A DNA stretch of 64,000 nt from an uncultured Eubacteriales bacterium (GTDB lineage: Bacteria; Bacillota; Clostridia; Oscillospirales; CAG-382): NCBI GenBank assembly GCA_934502885.1, contig CAKSUT010000004.1, forward strand, positions 1-64,000, in the 5' to 3' direction. Below are positions 60,784 to 64,000 of this stretch, piece by piece (the stretch's first letter is position 1; each line of letters begins with the position of its first letter). The position numbers were made by a program, and so were the translations under genes. A model generated the notes under the pieces. The model worked only from the letters and a program-made list of their open reading frames with translations, had not been told where the DNA came from and ran no database searches.

Positions 60784-61287
60784 ATGAGAATAAGCGGCGG
60801 ATATAAGACAAAACAGCGCGAGAGCATTCTCGAGTGTCTGCGAAGCAATCGGGATAAGCACTTTACCGCCGACGATATTGTCGAAACGCTCCGCACACAA
60901 GGTGAAAACGTGGGCAGAACTACCGTCTACAGATACCTTGACAAGCTTTGTGACGAGGGAATCGTGCGGAAATACGTCGTCGCGGACGGCGGCAGTGCGT
61001 GCTTTCAGCTCTGCTCCGAAAACTGCCGTGAGCATTTTCACCTCATGTGCGTAAAGTGCGGCAGACTCATACACACCGAATGCAGTTACCTTTCCGGTGT
61101 CGGCGAACACGTGAAGAGTAAGCACGGCTTTACCGTAGACCCCGGGAGAACGGTGCTTTACGGCATGTGTGCGGAATGCGCGGAAAACGGCACGGACAAA
61201 ACCGACTTTGCGGCGCACGGCAAAAACGAAAAGTGCTGCTGTTGCGGAAAGAATCATGCAGACGAGGATAAAAACGGAGGAGAGTAA
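60784..61287 (+). CDS. Fur-family metal regulator, probably Zur
   Basis: The fold is Fur: winged helix (KTKQRESILECLRSNRDKHF, GENVGRTTVYRYLDKLC), then the metal domain with HFHLMCVKCGRLIHTEC and MCAECAENG carrying the two CxxC pairs of the structural zinc site. A Cys-rich tail (EKCCCCGKNHADEDKN) is unusual. Its position as first gene ahead of znuA, znuC and znuB points to zinc-responsive repression of this operon. PerR or Fur identity cannot be excluded by sequence alone. Confidence 0.82.
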   Translation: MRISGGYKTKQRESILECLRSNRDKHFTADDIVETLRTQGENVGRTTVYRYLDKLCDEGIVRKYVVADGGSACFQLCSENCREHFHLMCVKCGRLIHTECSYLSGVGEHVKSKHGFTVDPGRTVLYGMCAECAENGTDKTDFAAHGKNEKCCCCGKNHADEDKNGGE

Positions 61288-61293
61288 AAGAAC

Positions 61294-62238
61294 ATGAATA
61301 AAAGATTTGTAACTAACGTTAAGAAAATCACGGCGGCGTTCCTTGCGGTGCTTGTGCTTCTTTTGTCGTCATGCACGAGGACCGAAAAGACGGGGGACGA
61401 TAAACTGCCGATTATTACCGTGACGTCGTTTCCGCTCTGCGATATGGTCGAAAACCTTGTAGGCGACCGCGCACAGGTGATCTGCCTGCTTTCTCCGGGG
61501 GCTGAAAGCCACGACTTTGACCCGTCTGTTAAAGATATAGGAAACGTTGCAGACTCCGCACTTTTCGTATACTGCGGAAACGGACTTGAAACGTGGGCGG
61601 AGAGCCTTTTTGAAAGTGCCGGCGGAAATGCGGTGGCGGTTGACGTAAGCGAGGGCATAGAGCTTTTGCATCAGGAGAGCGGAGAACACGATGACCACGG
61701 TCATACGCACGGCGCCGATCCTCACATATGGACAAGCCCGGAGAACATGATGAAAATGACCGATACCGTCTGTGACGCGCTCTATGAGGTTGGACTTGCC
61801 GACGAAGAACTTTACAATTCGTATAAAGAACTGCTCGGTGAACTTGACGAACGCGCGCGTTCGCTTTCCGAAAAACAGAGCGAATGCGGCAAGACGCTGT
61901 TCTTCGGAGACGCTTTTGCTTTTCTTTACCTTATGCAAAACTACGGTTTCAAATATGTTTCAACCTACCCCGGATGCAGTGACGATGCAGAACCGTCAAT
62001 CGCGAGAATATCCGAGGTCACAAAGCTCATCAAAGCGGAGCCGACACCGCCGGGGGTAATATTCCGCGCCGAAAGGTCTGAGGGAAAAATCGCATCGTCT
62101 CTTGCGGAAACCGTGGGAGCCGAGGTTCTCGAACTGCATTCGTGCCACAACCTGACGGCTGAAGAGTACGACAGCGGTGAATCGTATTTTTCGCTCATGT
62201 CCCGGAATCTCGATAACATCGAAAAAGCTCTGTCGTAA
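61294..62238 (+). CDS. znuA: Zinc-binding lipoprotein of an ABC transporter
   Basis: A lipobox (LLLLSSC, Cys about residue 27) anchors the protein in the membrane. It is a cluster 9 metal-binding protein: VTSFPLCDMVENLVGDRAQV, PGAESHDFDPSVKD and DPHIWTSPENM. A His/Asp-rich loop (EHDDHGHTHGADPH) is typical of zinc rather than manganese binders. TFFGDAFAFLYLMQNYG gives further ligand positions. It captures zinc outside the cell and passes it to ZnuB. The gene begins 6 bases after the regulator gene. Confidence 0.88.
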   Translation: MNKRFVTNVKKITAAFLAVLVLLLSSCTRTEKTGDDKLPIITVTSFPLCDMVENLVGDRAQVICLLSPGAESHDFDPSVKDIGNVADSALFVYCGNGLETWAESLFESAGGNAVAVDVSEGIELLHQESGEHDDHGHTHGADPHIWTSPENMMKMTDTVCDALYEVGLADEELYNSYKELLGELDERARSLSEKQSECGKTLFFGDAFAFLYLMQNYGFKYVSTYPGCSDDAEPSIARISEVTKLIKAEPTPPGVIFRAERSEGKIASSLAETVGAEVLELHSCHNLTAEEYDSGESYFSLMSRNLDNIEKALS

Positions 62239-62252
62239 GGAGGTAGAAGAAT

Positions 62253-63038
62253 ATGACTGATATTTCCGAAAAAGAAGTTATATTAAAATGCGAAGGCTTG
62301 ACTGTGCAGTACAACGGCTCTGTGCCGTCCGCCGAAAACGTAACCTTTGAACTGAAAAAGGGAGACAGCCTTCTGATTGTCGGTCGAAACGGCGCGGGAA
62401 AGAGTACGATTCTCAAAGGACTTCTCGGACTTGCTCCGGTAAAGTCGGGAAAGGTCGAAATTGACGACGCATACAAAAAATGTATAGGATATCTTCCGCA
62501 GCAGTCGCCGCTTCAGAAAGACTTCCCGGCTTCCGTGACCGAGGTTGTGATGTCGGGATTTATCTCGAAAAAGAGTCCGCTTTCATTCTACAACTCAAAC
62601 GACAAAAGGCGTTGTGCGGAGATACTGAGCTATCTCGGAATTCCCGGACTTGCAAAGAAATCTTACCGTGAGCTTTCGGGCGGAGAACGTCAGAGAGTGC
62701 TTCTTGCGCGTGCGCTCTGCGCCGCCATAATGCCTGACCGCGCTGACTGCAAGTGCAGTGAGGTTTTCTGCGGAATGGGCGGAATTCTCATTCTCGACGA
62801 ACCGTCGAACGGACTCGACCCCATAGCAAACCGTATGCTCTACAATACGATAAAGAAGCTCAACCGCGACAACGGAATGACCGTCATAATGGTGTCTCAC
62901 CTTGTTGGAAGCGCGGCGTCCTGCGCCAATAAGGTGCTTCACATGGGAAAGACCGTCGAATTTTTTGGAACTCTCGACGATTACCGACATACAAGACTTT
63001 ACAGTACACTTACGGAAGGCGGTGAACTCCGTGATTAA
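62253..63038 (+). CDS. znuC: Zinc ABC transporter ATPase with a Cys-containing insertion
   Basis: Walker A is VGRNGAGKSTIL, the Q-loop YLPQQSP, the signature LSGGERQRVLLAR (about 141) and Walker B ILILDEPSNGLDP (about 180), with the H-loop VSHL. Between signature and Walker B there are ~17 extra residues (MPDRADCKCSEVFCGMGG region) with three Cys, where most ATPases have about seven residues. It powers zinc import with ZnuB. AAGGAGG lies before the start at 62253. The stop overlaps the znuB start. Confidence 0.88.
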   Translation: MTDISEKEVILKCEGLTVQYNGSVPSAENVTFELKKGDSLLIVGRNGAGKSTILKGLLGLAPVKSGKVEIDDAYKKCIGYLPQQSPLQKDFPASVTEVVMSGFISKKSPLSFYNSNDKRRCAEILSYLGIPGLAKKSYRELSGGERQRVLLARALCAAIMPDRADCKCSEVFCGMGGILILDEPSNGLDPIANRMLYNTIKKLNRDNGMTVIMVSHLVGSAASCANKVLHMGKTVEFFGTLDDYRHTRLYSTLTEGGELRD

Positions 63039-63852
63039 CGCACTATCCTCCTTTTTTGATATCGCTCCCGGCGTTGTAAGAGGCATCGTTGTCGGCGCGC
63101 TTGTCGCAATATGCGCCTCTCTTCTCGGTACAACTCTTGTACTCAAACGCTTTTCGATGATTGGAGACGGACTGTCGCACGTCGCGTTCGGAGCAATGGC
63201 GACTGCGGCGGCGGTCGGAGTCGCGCCTCTTTGGATAGCCGTACCTGTGGTTATAGCGGCGGCGTTTGTCCTTCTTCGCTTTTGCGGGAACGACGACGGC
63301 GCAAGAGGCGACTCTGCGGTTGCGCTTATAGCCTGCACATCGCTCGCTGTCGGCATAACCGTAATGAAGTTTGCCGGCTCTTCGGTGTCGGTCAGCAACT
63401 ATATGTTCGGAAGCATTGCCGCTGTCGGTGAAACAGAGCTGTACGTCTGCCTGCCGCTTTGCATTGTCATAATTGCGGCGTTTGTGCTTCTCTACAACAA
63501 CATTTTCACAGTTACCTTCGACGAAGCCTTCGCAAAGACCTCCGGCGTCAATGTTTCGCTGTATAACAGCGCAATAGCGCTCCTCACGGCTCTTACTATA
63601 GTTGTCGGCATGAAAATCATGGGTACTCTTCTCATATCCGGACTCATCATTTTTCCGTCGCTCACTGCAATGAAACTTTTCGGAAGCTTTAAAAGAGTGG
63701 TAATCGCCTCGGGCGTGATATCGCTTCTGTGCTTCGCCGCAGGACTTTCAATGTCGATAGCTTTCGACACTCCGATAGGCGCGAGTGTTATAATCGCAAA
63801 CGCTGTTTTGTTTACGATGTGTTCATTATTGAGGCTCTTTCTTAAAAAATAA
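63031..63852 (+). CDS. znuB: Zinc ABC transporter permease
   Basis: A GTG at 63031 is chosen because AAGGCGGTGA ends 5 bases before it; the frame extends upstream inside znuC without a better site. The protein has the ABC-3 permease pattern, with about eight membrane helices and LVLKRFSMIGDGLSHVAFG, AFAKTSGVNVSLYN and MKIMGTLLISGLIIFPSLTA. It overlaps the znuC stop by 8 bases, so the three genes form a coupled unit. It conducts zinc through the membrane. Confidence 0.88.
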   Translation: MINALSSFFDIAPGVVRGIVVGALVAICASLLGTTLVLKRFSMIGDGLSHVAFGAMATAAAVGVAPLWIAVPVVIAAAFVLLRFCGNDDGARGDSAVALIACTSLAVGITVMKFAGSSVSVSNYMFGSIAAVGETELYVCLPLCIVIIAAFVLLYNNIFTVTFDEAFAKTSGVNVSLYNSAIALLTALTIVVGMKIMGTLLISGLIIFPSLTAMKLFGSFKRVVIASGVISLLCFAAGLSMSIAFDTPIGASVIIANAVLFTMCSLLRLFLKK

Positions 63853-63896
63853 CTGTATTTTTACCTCGAAAAACGACTTTTTTTCACTCAAACCCC

Positions 63897-63925
63897 TTGA
63901 CAAACGCATAAGTTGAGTGTATAAT
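63897..63925 (+). promoter_or_regulatory. Promoter of the gene beginning at 63984
   Basis: TTGACA (63897-63902) and TATAAT (63920-63925), 17 bases apart, perfect consensus. Confidence 0.85.
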
Positions 63926-63983
63926 ATCACTGTTGCGTGAGACGATGCTCACGGAAACGGACACAACGCAAAGGAGAACCGAT

Positions 63984-64000
63984 ATGGCGGAGAATACGGC
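63984..64000 (+). CDS. Start of an unidentified gene (cut by window end)
   Basis: AAAGGAG ends 8 bases before the ATG at 63984, and only MAENTA can be read. No function can be given from six residues. It is downstream of a perfect promoter and separate from the zinc operon. Confidence 0.55.

Overview
The window looks like a chromosome segment of an anaerobic, gut-type Firmicute of class Clostridia. This is inferred from sigma-A promoters (TTGACA-17-TATAAT) with strong AGGAGG ribosome binding sites, a Gram-positive-type LexA with a GAAC-N4-GTTT box, a DUF4321 gene beside maf, S-layer-homology and stalk (copper amine oxidase N-terminal-like) surface proteins, a glycyl radical enzyme, and a large set of plant-polysaccharide enzymes. 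The order or genus cannot be fixed from the sequence alone.

Region 1 (1-1.4 kb): the tail of a PstS-like binding protein and a solute-binding/SLH fusion that has lost the middle of its binding domain.

Region 2 (1.44-13.9 kb): an accessory island bounded by inverted copies of a ~147-bp module. Each copy holds a terminator hairpin, a multi-stem palindromic core and a copied 3' tail of tRNA-Pro. The island carries a six-gene minus-strand operon at 1691-9614: a Cro/C1-type regulator, two N6-adenine methyltransferase-like proteins with complementary motif losses, a GIY-YIG/DEAD-helicase fusion, a Cap4/DUF4297-like nuclease and an SMC-like ATPase. This reads as a restriction-modification system joined to a two-gene Lamassu/ABC-3C-like module, and it is the best candidate in the window for an undescribed system. 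Behind it lie 60-bp direct repeats, nested inverted repeats, a phage capsid fragment, small zinc-finger/HTH genes and a serine recombinase truncated and fused to a stalk-domain gene. An intact tRNA-Pro(GGG) closes the island, followed by two further tRNA tails in tandem, each with its own terminator.

Region 3 (14-41 kb): carbohydrate catabolism, probably of pectin or rhamnogalacturonan fragments. It holds a beta-helix protein, a metallophosphoesterase, a GH4 (MelA-like) enzyme, two GH106-like proteins, a GH28-like enzyme, two paralogous sugar isomerases/epimerases, a GH2 enzyme and three AraC regulators, mixed with housekeeping genes (rlmA-like, cca) and a secreted subtilase. None of the glycosidases shows a signal peptide, so they probably act on imported oligosaccharides; no sugar transporter lies in the window.

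Region 4 (41-51 kb): core genes purB, a HAD phosphatase, a cohesin/dockerin-like secreted protein, lexA, a two-component system, glyA, dut, a DUF4321 gene and maf.

Region 5 (51-58.7 kb): a dehydrogenase and a divergent AraC regulator sharing a 16-bp direct repeat, an orphan glycyl radical enzyme with a LacI-type palindrome in its leader, a DUF5710-like protein, two decayed genes (HD hydrolase, ogt-like) and two chloramphenicol-acetyltransferase-like genes.

Region 6 (58.7-64 kb): a membrane acyltransferase with an extra C-terminal domain, then a zinc uptake operon (Fur-family regulator, znuA, znuC, znuB) and the promoter and first codons of another gene.
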